From Burkholderiaceae bacterium (GTDB taxonomy: Bacteria; Pseudomonadota; Gammaproteobacteria; Burkholderiales; Burkholderiaceae_E), in NCBI GenBank assembly GCA_027493945.1, contig JAOSJU010000002.1, positions 62,001 through 126,000 on the forward strand: a stretch of DNA of 64,000 nucleotides. Direction: 5' to 3'. Positions 17,075 to 25,946 of the stretch are shown here, one piece after another. How positions within the stretch are numbered: position 1 is the first letter of the stretch; every line of letters begins with the position of its first letter. Position numbers and translations under genes: made by a program. Below the pieces are notes generated by a model, which did no database searches, was not told where the DNA came from, and worked only from the letters and a program-made list of their open reading frames with translations.

Positions 17075-18613
17075 ATGAGCACATCACCCTTCCAGCGGAT
17101 CGGCGTCGTCGGCAGCGGCGCCATGGGCCGGGGCATCGCCCAGCTGTTCGTCCAGAGCGGCATCGCGGTGCGCCTGCACGACAACAACGCGGCGGCCGTC
17201 GGCTCGGCGATCGCCGGCCTCGCCGAGGTGTTCGCCCGGCAGGTCGAAAAGGGCCGCATGAGCGCCGAGGCCGCGGCGGCCGCGCGCGCGCGGCTCGAAC
17301 CGGCCGACGCACTGTCCGCGCTGGCCGACTGCGACCTGGTCGTCGAGGCGATCGTCGAGCGGCTCGACACCAAGCGCGAGCTGTTCGTGCAGCTCGAGGC
17401 AATCGTCGCCGACGACGCGGTGCTCGCCACCAACACCTCCTCGCTGTCGGTCACCGCGATCGCCGCGGCCTGCCGCCGGCCGCAGCGCGTCGCGGGCCTG
17501 CACTTCTTCAATCCCGTGCCGCTGATGAAGGTGGTCGAGGTCGTCGACGGCATGCGCACCGATCCGTCCGTGGTCGAGCGCCTGGCCGCGCTCACCCGAC
17601 TCACCGGGCACCTGGCAGTGGTCGCGCAGGACACGCCCGGCTTCATCGTCAACCACGCGGGGCGCGGCTTCGGCACCGAGGCGCTGAAGGCACTCGGCGA
17701 GGGCGTCGCCGACATCGCGACGATCGACCGGATCCTGCGCGAGCAGGTCGGCTTCGACGGACAGGGCTTCAAGCTCGGCCCGTTCGAATTGTTCGACCTC
17801 ACCGGCCTCGACGTCTCGCAGCCGGTGATGGAATCGATCTACCGCCAGTTCTACGACGAGCCGCGCTTTCGCCCGTCGGTGATCGCCGCGCAGCGCCTGG
17901 CCGCCGGCCTCACCGGTCGCAAGGCGGGCGAAGGCTTCTATCGGTACCCCGACGGGCGCCAGCAGGCCTCGCCCGAAGCGCCGCCGCCGACGGTCGCGGT
18001 CAGGCCACCGGTCTGGGTCGCGCCCGGGCCGCGCGCTGCGATGCTGCGCGAAGCGGTGGCTGCCCTGCAGGGCGTGGTGCACGACACCGGGCAGCCGGGC
18101 GAGCACGCGCTGGTGCTCGTCGCCCCGCTCGGGCTCGACGCCAGCGCGGCCGCCGCTGCGGCCGGCCTGCCGGCCGCGCGCACCGTCGCGGTCGACACGC
18201 TGTTCCCGATCGCCCCGGGTCGCTGCAAGCGTCGCGTGCTGATGCCCACGCCCGCCACGCGCCCGGAGTATCGCGACGCCGCGCACGCGCTGTTCGCCAC
18301 CGACGGCACGCCGGTTTCGATGCTGCGCGACAGTCCCGGCTTCGTCGCGCAACGCGTGCTCGCGATGATCGTCTCGATCGGCACCGAGATCGCGCAGCAG
18401 CGCATCGCCTCGGCGGCCGACATCGACACCGCGGTGCGCACCGGCCTGGGCTATCCGCTCGGGCCGCTCGCGATGGGCGACGCGCTGGGCGCGGCGACCG
18501 TGCTCGAGATCCTCGGGAACCTGCACCGGCTCACCGGCGACCCGCGTTACCGCCCCGGCGGCTGGCTGCGCCGGCGTGCGCAACTGGGCCTGTCGCTGCT
18601 GCACGAGGATTGA
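17075..18613 (+). CDS. 3-hydroxyacyl-CoA dehydrogenase (PaaH-like, two C-terminal domains)
   Basis: NAD-dependent oxidation of 3-hydroxyacyl-CoA to 3-ketoacyl-CoA in beta-oxidation-type pathways. 512 residues. Rossmann motif IGVVGSGAMGRGIAQLF; family signature GLHFFNPVPLMKVVEVVDG with the catalytic His; first C-terminal dehydrogenase domain (DTPGFIVNHAGRGF) and a second one (DSPGFVAQRVLAMIVSIGTE), the arrangement of the PaaH group. Five bases before the enoyl-CoA hydratase, so the two are an operon. Phenylacetate-specific use cannot be claimed from this context. Confidence 0.92.
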   Translation: MSTSPFQRIGVVGSGAMGRGIAQLFVQSGIAVRLHDNNAAAVGSAIAGLAEVFARQVEKGRMSAEAAAAARARLEPADALSALADCDLVVEAIVERLDTKRELFVQLEAIVADDAVLATNTSSLSVTAIAAACRRPQRVAGLHFFNPVPLMKVVEVVDGMRTDPSVVERLAALTRLTGHLAVVAQDTPGFIVNHAGRGFGTEALKALGEGVADIATIDRILREQVGFDGQGFKLGPFELFDLTGLDVSQPVMESIYRQFYDEPRFRPSVIAAQRLAAGLTGRKAGEGFYRYPDGRQQASPEAPPPTVAVRPPVWVAPGPRAAMLREAVAALQGVVHDTGQPGEHALVLVAPLGLDASAAAAAAGLPAARTVAVDTLFPIAPGRCKRRVLMPTPATRPEYRDAAHALFATDGTPVSMLRDSPGFVAQRVLAMIVSIGTEIAQQRIASAADIDTAVRTGLGYPLGPLAMGDALGAATVLEILGNLHRLTGDPRYRPGGWLRRRAQLGLSLLHED

Positions 18614-18617
18614 ACCC

Positions 18618-19415
18618 ATGGCGGCGCGCCTGCTGTCCGAGCGCCGCGGCGAAGTGCTGCTGCTGCGCATCTCGAATCCGCAGGCGCGCAATGCGCTGCA
18701 CCCCGACGTCTACCGCGAAGGCGCCCAGGCGCTGCGCGCAGCCAGCGAAGACCACGGCGTGCGCGCGATCGTCCTCGCCGGCGAAGGCGAACACTTCTGC
18801 GCCGGCGGCAACCTGCATCGCCTGCGCGAGAACCGCGCGGCCGACCCGTCGGTGCAGGCCGCCTCGATCGACCTGCTCGCCGAGTGGATCGCGTCGATCC
18901 GCGATTGCCCGAAGCCCGTCGTCGCGGCCGTCGAGGGCGCCGCCGCCGGAGCGGGCTTCTCGCTGGTGCTCGCCTGCGACCTCGTGTTCGCGGCCGAGGA
19001 CGCGCGCTTCGTCATGTCGTACGTGAAGGTCGGGCTCACCTGCGACGGCGGGGCCAGCCACTTCCTCGTGACCCGCCTGCCCTACCCGCTCGCCTACGAA
19101 CTGCTGGCCGGAGGCCAGCCGATCGGCGCGCCGCGCTTGCACGCGCTGGGCCCGGTGAACGCGCTGGCGCCGCGCGGCGAAGCGCTGGCGGCGGCGCTGG
19201 CGCGCGCGTCCGAACTCGCCGACGGCCCGGGGTTCGCGCTGGGCCGCATCAAGTCGCTGCTGGCGGCGCACGAGCGTGAGGCGCTGGCGCACCAGCTGGT
19301 GCGCGAGCGCGACAACTTCGTCGCGGCGCTGTTTCACGACGACGGCGGCGAAGGCATCGAGGCCTTCCTCGCCCGGCGCCCGCCGCGCTTCGAACGCGAC
19401 GCGGGCGGCCGCTGA
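18618..19415 (+). CDS. Enoyl-CoA hydratase/isomerase family protein
   Basis: Crotonase-fold enzyme, 265 residues. Oxyanion-hole segments AGEGEHFCAGGNLHRL and AAAGAGFSLVLACDLVFA are clear. Where hydratases carry a second catalytic Glu, this protein has KVGLTCDGGASHFL with Asp, more like isomerase members (PaaG-type), so hydratase versus isomerase is open. The track ORF starts upstream; I use the ATG giving MAARLLSERRGEVLLL, 4 nt after the dehydrogenase stop. The last 389 nt including 8 nt past the stop correspond to a shortened copy at 37611-37870, on the other side of the island. Confidence 0.9.
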   Translation: MAARLLSERRGEVLLLRISNPQARNALHPDVYREGAQALRAASEDHGVRAIVLAGEGEHFCAGGNLHRLRENRAADPSVQAASIDLLAEWIASIRDCPKPVVAAVEGAAAGAGFSLVLACDLVFAAEDARFVMSYVKVGLTCDGGASHFLVTRLPYPLAYELLAGGQPIGAPRLHALGPVNALAPRGEALAAALARASELADGPGFALGRIKSLLAAHEREALAHQLVRERDNFVAALFHDDGGEGIEAFLARRPPRFERDAGGR

Positions 19416-19423
19416 ATGCACTG
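19035..19423 (+). repeat. Left copy of island-flanking duplication (enoyl-CoA hydratase 3' end)
   Basis: This segment has a partner at 37611-37870 in the same orientation. The last 120 nt (19304-19423) are identical to 37751-37870. The upstream part matches with about 10 differences in roughly 136 nt, and the right copy lacks 129 nt (43 codons) present here. Beyond 19423 the two sequences diverge completely, marking the left edge of the inserted DNA. Confidence 0.9.
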
Positions 19424-19623
19424 CGGTTGGCATATGTGCTCTGGCCCTGACCCACGCAGCAGTCAGCTTTCCTGCGGAAGGCAACTGGCTGCTTCCTTAT
19501 AACGAATCCCGAACACACCGGGTTGTCTGCTAACCTTTCCCTTTGTGAGAGACGGCCGCCGCCTTCGCAATCGGTGTCTGGTCGATAACGATCGAGGTTT
19601 ACTGGTCTATTCGGGAAGGCGCG
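19424..19623. other. Left island junction, non-coding
   Basis: About 200 nt without a supported gene between the duplication end and the methyltransferase. It holds an imperfect inverted repeat at 19459-19492 (GCAGTCAGCTTTCC with GGAAGGCAACTGGCTGC) that could be a terminator for the hydratase gene or an end structure of the element. No clear -35/-10 pair was found for the methyltransferase. Short track ORFs here have no recognisable content. Confidence 0.5.
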
Positions 19624-20682
19624 ATGAACAAGGAACGTTCACGGCAATTCATGCAGAAGGTGGTCGGCGACGTCGGCACCGCAATGGCCGCGGCGCTGGT
19701 CTTCGTGGGCGACCACACGGGGTTGTTCGAGGCGATGGCGGGCGCCGGCCCCTTGGGCGCTGCCGATCTGGTCCGGCGAACTGGAATTCACTCACGATAC
19801 GTTGAGGAGTGGCTCTCGGCCATGGTCTGCGCGGGATACATCGCGCACGACTCTGCTCGCAACCAGTTCGAGTTGCCCGACGAGCACGCTATGTTCCTGA
19901 CCAATCGCTCCTCCGAGTATTACCTCGGCGGGATGTTCGCTGGCGTGCTCGGCGCGGTGACAATCGCGCCGCGATTGGTCGCAGCATTCGAGCGAGGCGA
20001 AGGTATCTCGTTCACCGAGTTCGGCGAGAATCTGCCGCTCGCGTTCGAAAGGATGAACCGCGCGGTCTACGAGAACCGACTCGTCCAGTCCTGGCTGCCG
20101 ACAATGCCCGAGGTCGTTCGGCGGCTTCATGCTGGTGGCCGCGCAATCGACGTCGGCTGTGGTACCGGCGTGGTTCCGGTGATCCTTGCGAAGGCGTTCC
20201 CGATGGCGCATATCGAAGGAATTGATCTCGATGCGCTATCGATCGAAATCGCCCGCCGTCACGCGCACGAAGGAGGTGTCGCCCAGCGCGTTCGATTCAT
20301 CCATGCGTCTGCCGACCTTTTGGCCAGGCAGGGCACTTACGATCTGATCACCACATTCGATGTCGTCCACGATCTGCCCGACCCCCGAGGAGTGCTGGCG
20401 CTGATCCGCAGCGCGCTGAACGAAGGTGGCAGCTACCTGATGGTGGAACCAAAGATGGACGATCGCCTCGAGCGCAATCGCGAGAATCCGTTCGGCCGGA
20501 TGCTCTACTCGATAAGCTGTCTGCACTGCATTCCGCAGTCGCTCGCACAGGGCGGGCCAGGATTAGGCGCGTGCTGGGGACCATCGCAGGCGCGCCGCCT
20601 CGCCGCGGACGTCGGATTCAGTTACTTCGATGCACTCCCGATACACAGCCCCGCGCTAGCGTTCTACGAACTTCGTGCATGA
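19624..20682 (+). CDS. Class I SAM-dependent methyltransferase with N-terminal winged-helix region
   Basis: 352 residues. The N-terminal ~100 residues (LFEAMAGAGPLGAADLVRRT, then SRYVEEWLSAMVCAGYI) look like the dimerisation/winged-helix part of small-molecule O- or C-methyltransferases. The SAM motif is RAIDVGCGTGVVPVILA, followed by IEGIDLDALSIEIARRHA and FDVVHDLPDPRGVLALI. It resembles Rv2258c-like transcription-associated methyltransferases in layout; substrate unknown. It is the first gene of the island, alone on the plus strand, convergent with the TetR gene. Base composition is lower in GC than the genes to its left. Confidence 0.82.
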   Translation: MNKERSRQFMQKVVGDVGTAMAAALVFVGDHTGLFEAMAGAGPLGAADLVRRTGIHSRYVEEWLSAMVCAGYIAHDSARNQFELPDEHAMFLTNRSSEYYLGGMFAGVLGAVTIAPRLVAAFERGEGISFTEFGENLPLAFERMNRAVYENRLVQSWLPTMPEVVRRLHAGGRAIDVGCGTGVVPVILAKAFPMAHIEGIDLDALSIEIARRHAHEGGVAQRVRFIHASADLLARQGTYDLITTFDVVHDLPDPRGVLALIRSALNEGGSYLMVEPKMDDRLERNRENPFGRMLYSISCLHCIPQSLAQGGPGLGACWGPSQARRLAADVGFSYFDALPIHSPALAFYELRA

Positions 20683-20702
20683 ACTGGCGCGGCAGTTGCA
20701 CC

Positions 20703-20772
20703 CGCGAGAAGGACAAACGGGAGGAACGCTGGCTGAAGCGCAGTCGCGCGGGATGTCGAGCGCAAAGCCTTC
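20703..20772 (+). pseudogene. Decayed fragment of an ABC-F gene 3' end
   Basis: These bases match 16268-16339, the C-terminal coding end of the ABC-F gene: 37 of the first 41 positions agree, and the match then weakens with a 2-nt gap until GCCTTC. Translated, REKDKREERWLKRS here corresponds to REKDELEERWLERS there. It has no start, domain or stop of its own and lies between the convergent methyltransferase and TetR genes. I read it as debris from an ABC-F homologue left by recombination. Confidence 0.7.
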
Positions 20773-20797
20773 TCCGGCAATGTGGGGCGCCCCAAAT

Positions 20798-21442
20798 TCA
20801 TCGGCCCTGCGAGATTGATGCCGCCGCTCGAGGTTTCGGTTCGAGCCCGCCCCGGACAAAGTTCATGTAAATCTCCACGATCCTGTCGGGGATCTCACCA
20901 TTCCTGTCGCACAGAGCCAGGTACTGCTGCCCGTAGTAGTGTTTCGCCGCAATCAAGAAGAGCGCAACGCCATCGAGTTCGACGCCCTTTATTGCCCGAA
21001 TCTCACCATTCTTGCTTGCCTTGAGCAGCGATTTTCGATACCCGTTTATGATCTCCCTTTTGATGCCCTCGTAAGCGTCTGGAAGGAACGCCTCAGCCTC
21101 GTTCTGGAGACGGATGAAGGAGGGATTGCTTCGAATAAACCGGAAATATTGCCGGAACGAGCGCTCCTCGCGGACGAAGAAAGGCGCCTTCACCATCACC
21201 GCCGCGGTGACCTGTCGCCTCAGTTCGTGACTTTGGGCCGTGATGATCGCCTGGAGTAAGGCCTCCCGTGATTCGAAATAAGTGTAGAAGGACCCCGTGG
21301 CCACTTGGGCCTTGTTCGCAATGATCGCGACACTCGCACCCGCAAAGCCGCGGTCCGAGATGGCTTCCGCTGCTGCACGCAGCAGGCGGCTGATGGTGAG
21401 ACTGGCCTTCTCTTCCCGTGTGAGTTTGATATTTTTTGTCAC
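20798..21442 (-). CDS. TetR/AcrR-family transcriptional regulator
   Basis: 214 residues. The N-terminal helix-turn-helix is typical: ISRLLRAAAEAISDRGFAGA, then ANKAQVATGSFYTYFESREA. The C-terminal ligand-binding domain is helical and ends with a variable tail. Likely represses one or both island operons in the absence of an inducer such as a substrate or CoA ester; this is inference from position at the end of the left operon, 50 nt after the SDR stop. Candidate operators are the repeats at 25947-26012. SDR and TetR genes are probably cotranscribed, giving autoregulation. Confidence 0.9.
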   Translation of the reverse strand: MTKNIKLTREEKASLTISRLLRAAAEAISDRGFAGASVAIIANKAQVATGSFYTYFESREALLQAIITAQSHELRRQVTAAVMVKAPFFVREERSFRQYFRFIRSNPSFIRLQNEAEAFLPDAYEGIKREIINGYRKSLLKASKNGEIRAIKGVELDGVALFLIAAKHYYGQQYLALCDRNGEIPDRIVEIYMNFVRGGLEPKPRAAASISQGR

Positions 21443-21492
21443 ATTGCTGAACCGCGTGTTGGGCCCGTATCGACCCGGGTGCTAATCTGCCC

Positions 21493-22269
21493 TCAGACAG
21501 CCGTCATACCACCGTCGACCGCCGGGATCTGCCCCGTGATGTGCTTGCCGGCATTCGAGCAGAACAGCACCGCGGCGCCCTTCAGGTCCTCGTCATCACC
21601 GAGACGCTTCAATGGCGTGGCTGCCTTGACCCCTCCCTCGAACGCCGCCAGCGTGGCGCGGGCCATCCTTGACGGGAAGAAGCCCGGAGCGAGCGCATTC
21701 ACGGTGATGCCGTACTCGCCCCATTCGCCGGCGAGCGCACGCGTAAAGTTCACCAATCCGCCCTTGGTCGTATTGTAGGCAATCGTATTGTAGGTACCGA
21801 CCGGATTGCCACGCAGGCCGGCAACCGACGCAACGATCAGGATCCGGCCATACTTACGCGGAATCATCGATTTCCTGCCGATCTCCTGCGTCAGCAGGAA
21901 AACGCCGGTCAGGTTCAGGTCAACCAGCTTCTGCCACGCTTCGAGCGGATACTCGGCCGCCGGGGCGCCCCATGCCGCCCCGGCGTTATTCACCAGGACG
22001 TCGCAATGCCCCAGCTTCGCCAGCGCCGCATCGACGAATGCGTGCACCGCTTCGGGCTTGCCCAGGTCGGCCGAAATTGCGTGTGCCTTCACCCCCATGT
22101 TCGCGAGGTGTGCGACGGCGGCGTCGAGTTCGTTCTGCTTGCGCGCGGTGAGCACCACCTCGGCACCCATCTCGCCGAGTGCCTCGGCGATCTGCAGCCC
22201 GAGCCCGCGTGAGCCGCCAGTAACAATCGCCTTGCGGCCGCTAAGATCGAGGGAATGCTTCAACGGCAC
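21493..22269 (-). CDS. Short-chain dehydrogenase/reductase (SDR), classical type
   Basis: 258 residues, NAD(P)-dependent oxidoreductase of the FabG/gluconate-5-dehydrogenase type. Cofactor motif VTGGSRGLGLQIAEAL (TGxxxGxG), NNAG motif LVNNAGAAWGAP, catalytic Ser in ILIVASVAGL and Tyr-x3-Lys in YNTTKGGLVNFTRAL; C-terminal ITGQIPAVDGGM. The catalytic set is complete. In the left island operon after the 161-residue protein, with a 202-nt gap that holds no recognised gene. Probably oxidises or reduces a hydroxyl/keto group of the pathway intermediate. Confidence 0.9.
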   Translation of the reverse strand: MPLKHSLDLSGRKAIVTGGSRGLGLQIAEALGEMGAEVVLTARKQNELDAAVAHLANMGVKAHAISADLGKPEAVHAFVDAALAKLGHCDVLVNNAGAAWGAPAAEYPLEAWQKLVDLNLTGVFLLTQEIGRKSMIPRKYGRILIVASVAGLRGNPVGTYNTIAYNTTKGGLVNFTRALAGEWGEYGITVNALAPGFFPSRMARATLAAFEGGVKAATPLKRLGDDEDLKGAAVLFCSNAGKHITGQIPAVDGGMTAV

Positions 22270-22471
22270 GATATTCTCCAGTAGGTGTGGAACGGAATGA
22301 TGCTGCGCGCCACGGCTGCGGCATGCCTGACGCCGTGGTCATGTTCCGGTACGCGATGGCTCGTGCCGCGGCAAGCAGACGTGAGAGTTCCCGCAACGCA
22401 ATGACACCGCCCCGCCGTGTTCGACAGCGGAACGGAACCCCGTGCAGAGGCAATTCAAAGATGGTCGGCGG

Positions 22472-22957
22472 TCAGCCCTTCGCGCTCTCGGAGGGAGATC
22501 CGGCCGGTTCGTCGCCCTTCTTGCGCGGCTCACGCTTGGCGAGATACGCTTTCATCACGACCTGCCCCCAGCCGCCAGCCCGGACGCCACAGTCGCCGCA
22601 GGTAAAGTGGTTGTAGACCATCTCCGTGTCGTGCTGCCCCGCAACGAAGCGATCCTGTGCCATGCTCGCCAACTGTGGAATCGGGAGCATCGCATGCGCG
22701 CACCAGTTCCGCGTGCTGCGCTCGAAGTCCAGTAGCGAGAGTGCCTTGAAGAAGAGCTTGTCGCCGGGCTTCAGGCGGGCGCTGCAGCCATGCGAATGCG
22801 TAACCTCGACGACGAGATCGTTCTCGAGGACCTCCTTCGAGAACATCTTCTTCGCCGCCGCGGCGCGCTTCGGATCGTTCCTGAAGATCTCCAGTTCCTC
22901 GTCGGTGTACTGCAACGTCTTCTGGAACGCCTTCCAGTCGAAATCGTCCTGAGCCAT
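22472..22957 (-). CDS. Cys/His-containing protein of unknown function (TIGR04076-like)
   Basis: 161 residues, not securely assigned. Core: LVVEVTHSHGCSARLKPGDK, a central region with CAHAMLPIPQLASMAQDRFV and a C-terminal HFTCGDCGVRAGGWGQV. The pattern of a cysteine, GDK, a Cys-Ala hydrophobic helix and a small Cys pair recalls the uncharacterised TIGR04076 family. The Cys residues could bind metal. Starts 3 nt after the CCG protein stop, so it is tightly coupled to that redox gene; it may be an accessory electron-transfer or maturation factor. That role is inferred only from position. Confidence 0.6.
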   Translation of the reverse strand: MAQDDFDWKAFQKTLQYTDEELEIFRNDPKRAAAAKKMFSKEVLENDLVVEVTHSHGCSARLKPGDKLFFKALSLLDFERSTRNWCAHAMLPIPQLASMAQDRFVAGQHDTEMVYNHFTCGDCGVRAGGWGQVVMKAYLAKREPRKKGDEPAGSPSESAKG

Positions 22958-22960
22958 GAG

Positions 22961-24187
22961 TCATCTCCTTTGGTGGTGGAATGGTCGGTCAGTGCCTGCG
23001 TCGATCCGGGCACCCTCGGTATCCAGAGCCATCGCCTCGAGCAGCAGCCCTGCCACGTCCCGGATGGCAATCTGCTCTGAAAGAGCCTCCGATCGCGATG
23101 CGTCCTCCAGCATGTTGTTGCAATTCGGGCACGCGACCGCCAGGATCCTCGCTCCTGTCGCCTGCGCCTCGCGAACGCGGCTGCGACCCGGGCTGCGTGG
23201 CCCCAGCCCAACAAGACCCGTGAAGAAGTTTCCGCCGCCGCCGCCGCAGCACATGCCATGCTCGCCCGACCGCTCCATCTCGACTCGCTTCACACCCGGG
23301 ATCGCGTCGAGAACCTCACGCGGCGAATCGAACTCTCCGTTGTGACGGCCGAGGAAGCAGGGGTCGTGATAGGTCAGTTGGGACGGCATTGCCTTCTTCG
23401 GAACGAGCTTTCCATCACGCAACAGCTGCGTCAGCAACTGGGTGTAGTGAAGAACTTCGAACTGAGCCCCGAACCGCCGGTAGGTGACCTTCATCGCGTT
23501 GAATGCGTGTGGGCACAGCGTGACGATCCGGGTCACGCCGAGGGAGCGGAATTGCTCGATGTTCTGCCCCGCCAGATATTCGAACAGTTCCCACTCGCCG
23601 ACCTTTTCCACCTCGTTGCCGTCACAGTGTTCGTCTTCCGCCAGGATTCCGAACGACACGCCTGCGGCCTGCAATAGCCTGGCAACATTGCGCGCCAGCC
23701 TGATGCCCCGTTCGTCGTAGGATCCGACGTCTCCGACGTAGTAGAGGTAGTCGTGATGTGCGTACTTCTCGATACCCATGCCCCCCGCCCAGCGACCGCG
23801 CTCCTCCTGGGGAAGTCGATACGGATTTCCGTAGACACTGACGCTCTTGAGGAAGTCCCTGAGCTCTGGCGGCAAGGCGCCTGCCTGAAACCCATCCTGT
23901 TTGAGCGCCTCGATGACCCGCAAGGGCTCGACGCCGACCGTGGGATTGCACTGCACGTCGCAGGCGCCGCAGCTTGTGCAGCTCAAGACCGTTCGCATCG
24001 CGTCAGCAGTGAGCACCGCACGGTCCGCCAACGCCGCCCCGGCCAGCGACACGCGCCCGATCGCGTAGTGCGAATCGAAGCCGAACTGCATCCCCGATGG
24101 GCAGATTGGCTCGCTCGTCTTCCAATCGAGTCGACAGGCTCCGCACTTCAGGCAACTGGCAACATTGCTGCTTACTTCGCTCAACAT
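22961..24187 (-). CDS. (Fe-S)-binding CCG-domain oxidoreductase subunit, copy 1
   Basis: 408 residues. N-terminal ferredoxin-like clusters: CLKCGACRLDWKTSEPICPS and CTSCGACDVQCNP. Two CCG-type domains follow: the first around VGDVGSYDERG with CPHAFN, the second with YHDPCFLGRHNGEFDSPREV and HGMCCGGGGGNFF, as in HdrB/HdrD, GlcF and LctE-type subunits. Passes electrons from the adjacent FAD dehydrogenase to a quinone or other acceptor. Lies 54 nt after the FAD gene and is clearly homologous to the protein at 28549-29799 (YVGDVGSYDERG and YHDPC shared). Confidence 0.88.
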   Translation of the reverse strand: MLSEVSSNVASCLKCGACRLDWKTSEPICPSGMQFGFDSHYAIGRVSLAGAALADRAVLTADAMRTVLSCTSCGACDVQCNPTVGVEPLRVIEALKQDGFQAGALPPELRDFLKSVSVYGNPYRLPQEERGRWAGGMGIEKYAHHDYLYYVGDVGSYDERGIRLARNVARLLQAAGVSFGILAEDEHCDGNEVEKVGEWELFEYLAGQNIEQFRSLGVTRIVTLCPHAFNAMKVTYRRFGAQFEVLHYTQLLTQLLRDGKLVPKKAMPSQLTYHDPCFLGRHNGEFDSPREVLDAIPGVKRVEMERSGEHGMCCGGGGGNFFTGLVGLGPRSPGRSRVREAQATGARILAVACPNCNNMLEDASRSEALSEQIAIRDVAGLLLEAMALDTEGARIDAGTDRPFHHQRR

Positions 24188-24241
24188 GGGATCTTTCTCC
24201 GGCTTGCTACGCGATTCGACCTGGTTGCCGCGGGATGACTT

Positions 24242-25723
24242 CTACTCCAGAGAGTAGGCCCCCCCTTGCAGAATGCCGGAGGGATCGACTACGTGCTTGA
24301 GCGCGCTGAGGATCTCGGCATAGGCCGGATTTATCCGCTTGAGCAAGCTCCGGTTGGGAATGGTATGCACGGCACCGAACTCCGAAGTCGCACGGCTGTA
24401 TGCTTCGCGGATACAGTTGCCGGCCCGGTCGACGCTGCTCTGATCCTGCCGATTGAACAGGAACTCCTGCTCGACATAGACCGTGGAGCAGCGATCGTAG
24501 GGGATGACGATGACCTCGGGGTCCAGCGGGCTGCCATCCACCGGGTCGAGCAATTCGTACTTCTTCGCGAGGTCCGCGCCCAAACGCCGGATTCCGGCAG
24601 CATGCCTGGGCGGAACGCAGGCGATGAGGGGCATGAAGCCGGTGTACGGTGTGAACATGCGCAGGACCTTCTGGCTTCCGCCCTCGGACAACTCACGAGC
24701 AATCGACGTCAATTCGGCGCCCAGCACGAGCTCCCTCCCTCCTTCGCTCGTGAGAACATCGTTGACTAACTCCCGATTAAGTTCGAACTGGCGTGACATG
24801 CCGCCGAGCCCGGTCGACATCAGAAAGGCTGGCAACTGCGCCTCGACGCGCCCTCTCTCGACGGGATCGAGAATCGCCTTCGGACTCAGGAAAACATGCT
24901 TCCAGGTGCTCGCGCTGAAGAAGAATGCATATCGTGTGATGTCAAGCCTCTCGAGATGCTTGAGGGCACCCATCGCCTGATCGAAGTCGTCGAATCCGTA
25001 GAGAGCCACATCCTCATGCTGCATCCTGGGCCGAAGCATCGTGACCATTTTGGTAACGACGCCGAAGTTCCCCAGGCTGCCTCTGAACAGGCCGGTCAGG
25101 TCCGGCCCATAGGCATACCGGAAGTAGCGGTTCAAGTCGCCGCGCTCCCCTGCCCATGAGCCGGTGCGCAGCAGCTCCCCATTGGGCATAACCACCTCGA
25201 GCGTCGCCGCGCGATCGGCCATGCGCTTGCTCGAGTAAGCGGTGACGTTCGTCAGCAGGAAGTTCCCGACCGGGCCGCCCCGGTAGGGGCCGAGGATCGG
25301 CATCGCGTCCAGCCCCACGCGATTGGCCTCCTTGCGCAGCTTGCCCCAGCTCACCCCGGGCTCGACGGTCGCCGTCATGGTGTCCTCGTCGATCTCCCAG
25401 ATCCGCGTCATCCGTTTCAGGTCCAGAACGATTCCGCCCCGGTACGGAATCGCCGACGCCGCGATGTTGACCCCGGAACTGCGCGGATACACGGGGATGC
25501 CACATGAGTTTGCCAGCCTCATCAGCGCCTGAACCTGGTCGGTCTCCTCGGGCATGACCACGCATTCTGGTAGCGGCACTTCGCGGCGCATCAGGAGCGA
25601 GTACGAGTCGCTCATGTAGGTCAGCAGATCTTCCGGGCGCCGCGAGGCGTTCGCGACCCCGACGATACCCTGCACCTTGGCAAACGCATCGCCATCCAAT
25701 CGAGGCACTTCTTCGTGAGTCAT
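24242..25723 (-). CDS. FAD-linked (PCMH/VAO-type) oxidase/dehydrogenase, copy 1
   Basis: FAD-binding domain near the N-terminus: MPEETDQVQALMRLANSCGI, YPRSSGVNIA, then TATVEPGVSWGKLRKEANRV and PVGNFLLTNVTAYSSKRM; the C-terminal part resembles glycolate/lactate or 4-cresol dehydrogenase subunits and ends LKHVVDPSGILQGG. The track ORF starts at a GTG at 25867; I chose the ATG giving MTHEEVPRL because AAGGA lies just upstream and homology begins soon after; length is then 493 residues. First gene of the left operon, with the Fe-S gene after it. Substrate is probably a hydroxy acid or hydroxylated aromatic/alicyclic side chain; not determinable. Confidence 0.85.
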   Translation of the reverse strand: MTHEEVPRLDGDAFAKVQGIVGVANASRRPEDLLTYMSDSYSLLMRREVPLPECVVMPEETDQVQALMRLANSCGIPVYPRSSGVNIAASAIPYRGGIVLDLKRMTRIWEIDEDTMTATVEPGVSWGKLRKEANRVGLDAMPILGPYRGGPVGNFLLTNVTAYSSKRMADRAATLEVVMPNGELLRTGSWAGERGDLNRYFRYAYGPDLTGLFRGSLGNFGVVTKMVTMLRPRMQHEDVALYGFDDFDQAMGALKHLERLDITRYAFFFSASTWKHVFLSPKAILDPVERGRVEAQLPAFLMSTGLGGMSRQFELNRELVNDVLTSEGGRELVLGAELTSIARELSEGGSQKVLRMFTPYTGFMPLIACVPPRHAAGIRRLGADLAKKYELLDPVDGSPLDPEVIVIPYDRCSTVYVEQEFLFNRQDQSSVDRAGNCIREAYSRATSEFGAVHTIPNRSLLKRINPAYAEILSALKHVVDPSGILQGGAYSLE

Positions 25724-25891
25724 CACGGGGTCCTTGAGAAAGTCTGCATCTTCCGGCCCGGCACTTCGCGGTCGGCCCCGGCGTTTCTCCATCCCATCGC
25801 TGCCGCCTCGAACGGCGGGCGAGCCCGTTCGCGACTTCCCCCGGGCAGATCCTGGCTCGATCGACACATGTCACGCCTGCTCGGGGCAACA

Positions 25892-25921
25892 ACTATATGG
25901 CCGGCCGAATCATGCTGTCAA
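25892..25921 (-). promoter_or_regulatory. Sigma70-type promoter of left island operon
   Basis: On the minus strand TTGACA (bases 25921-25916) is followed after 18 nt by TATAGT (25897-25892), close to consensus. It would initiate near 25885 and read the FAD, Fe-S, 161-residue, SDR and TetR genes, leaving a leader of about 160 nt before the chosen FAD start. Confidence 0.7.
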
Positions 25922-25946
25922 TAAACCCGAATATGCATTCAATTTT

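Noticed and set aside
19459-19492. Imperfect inverted repeat as an insertion-sequence end
   Set aside because: No matching end at the other junction and no transposase; may be a terminator only.
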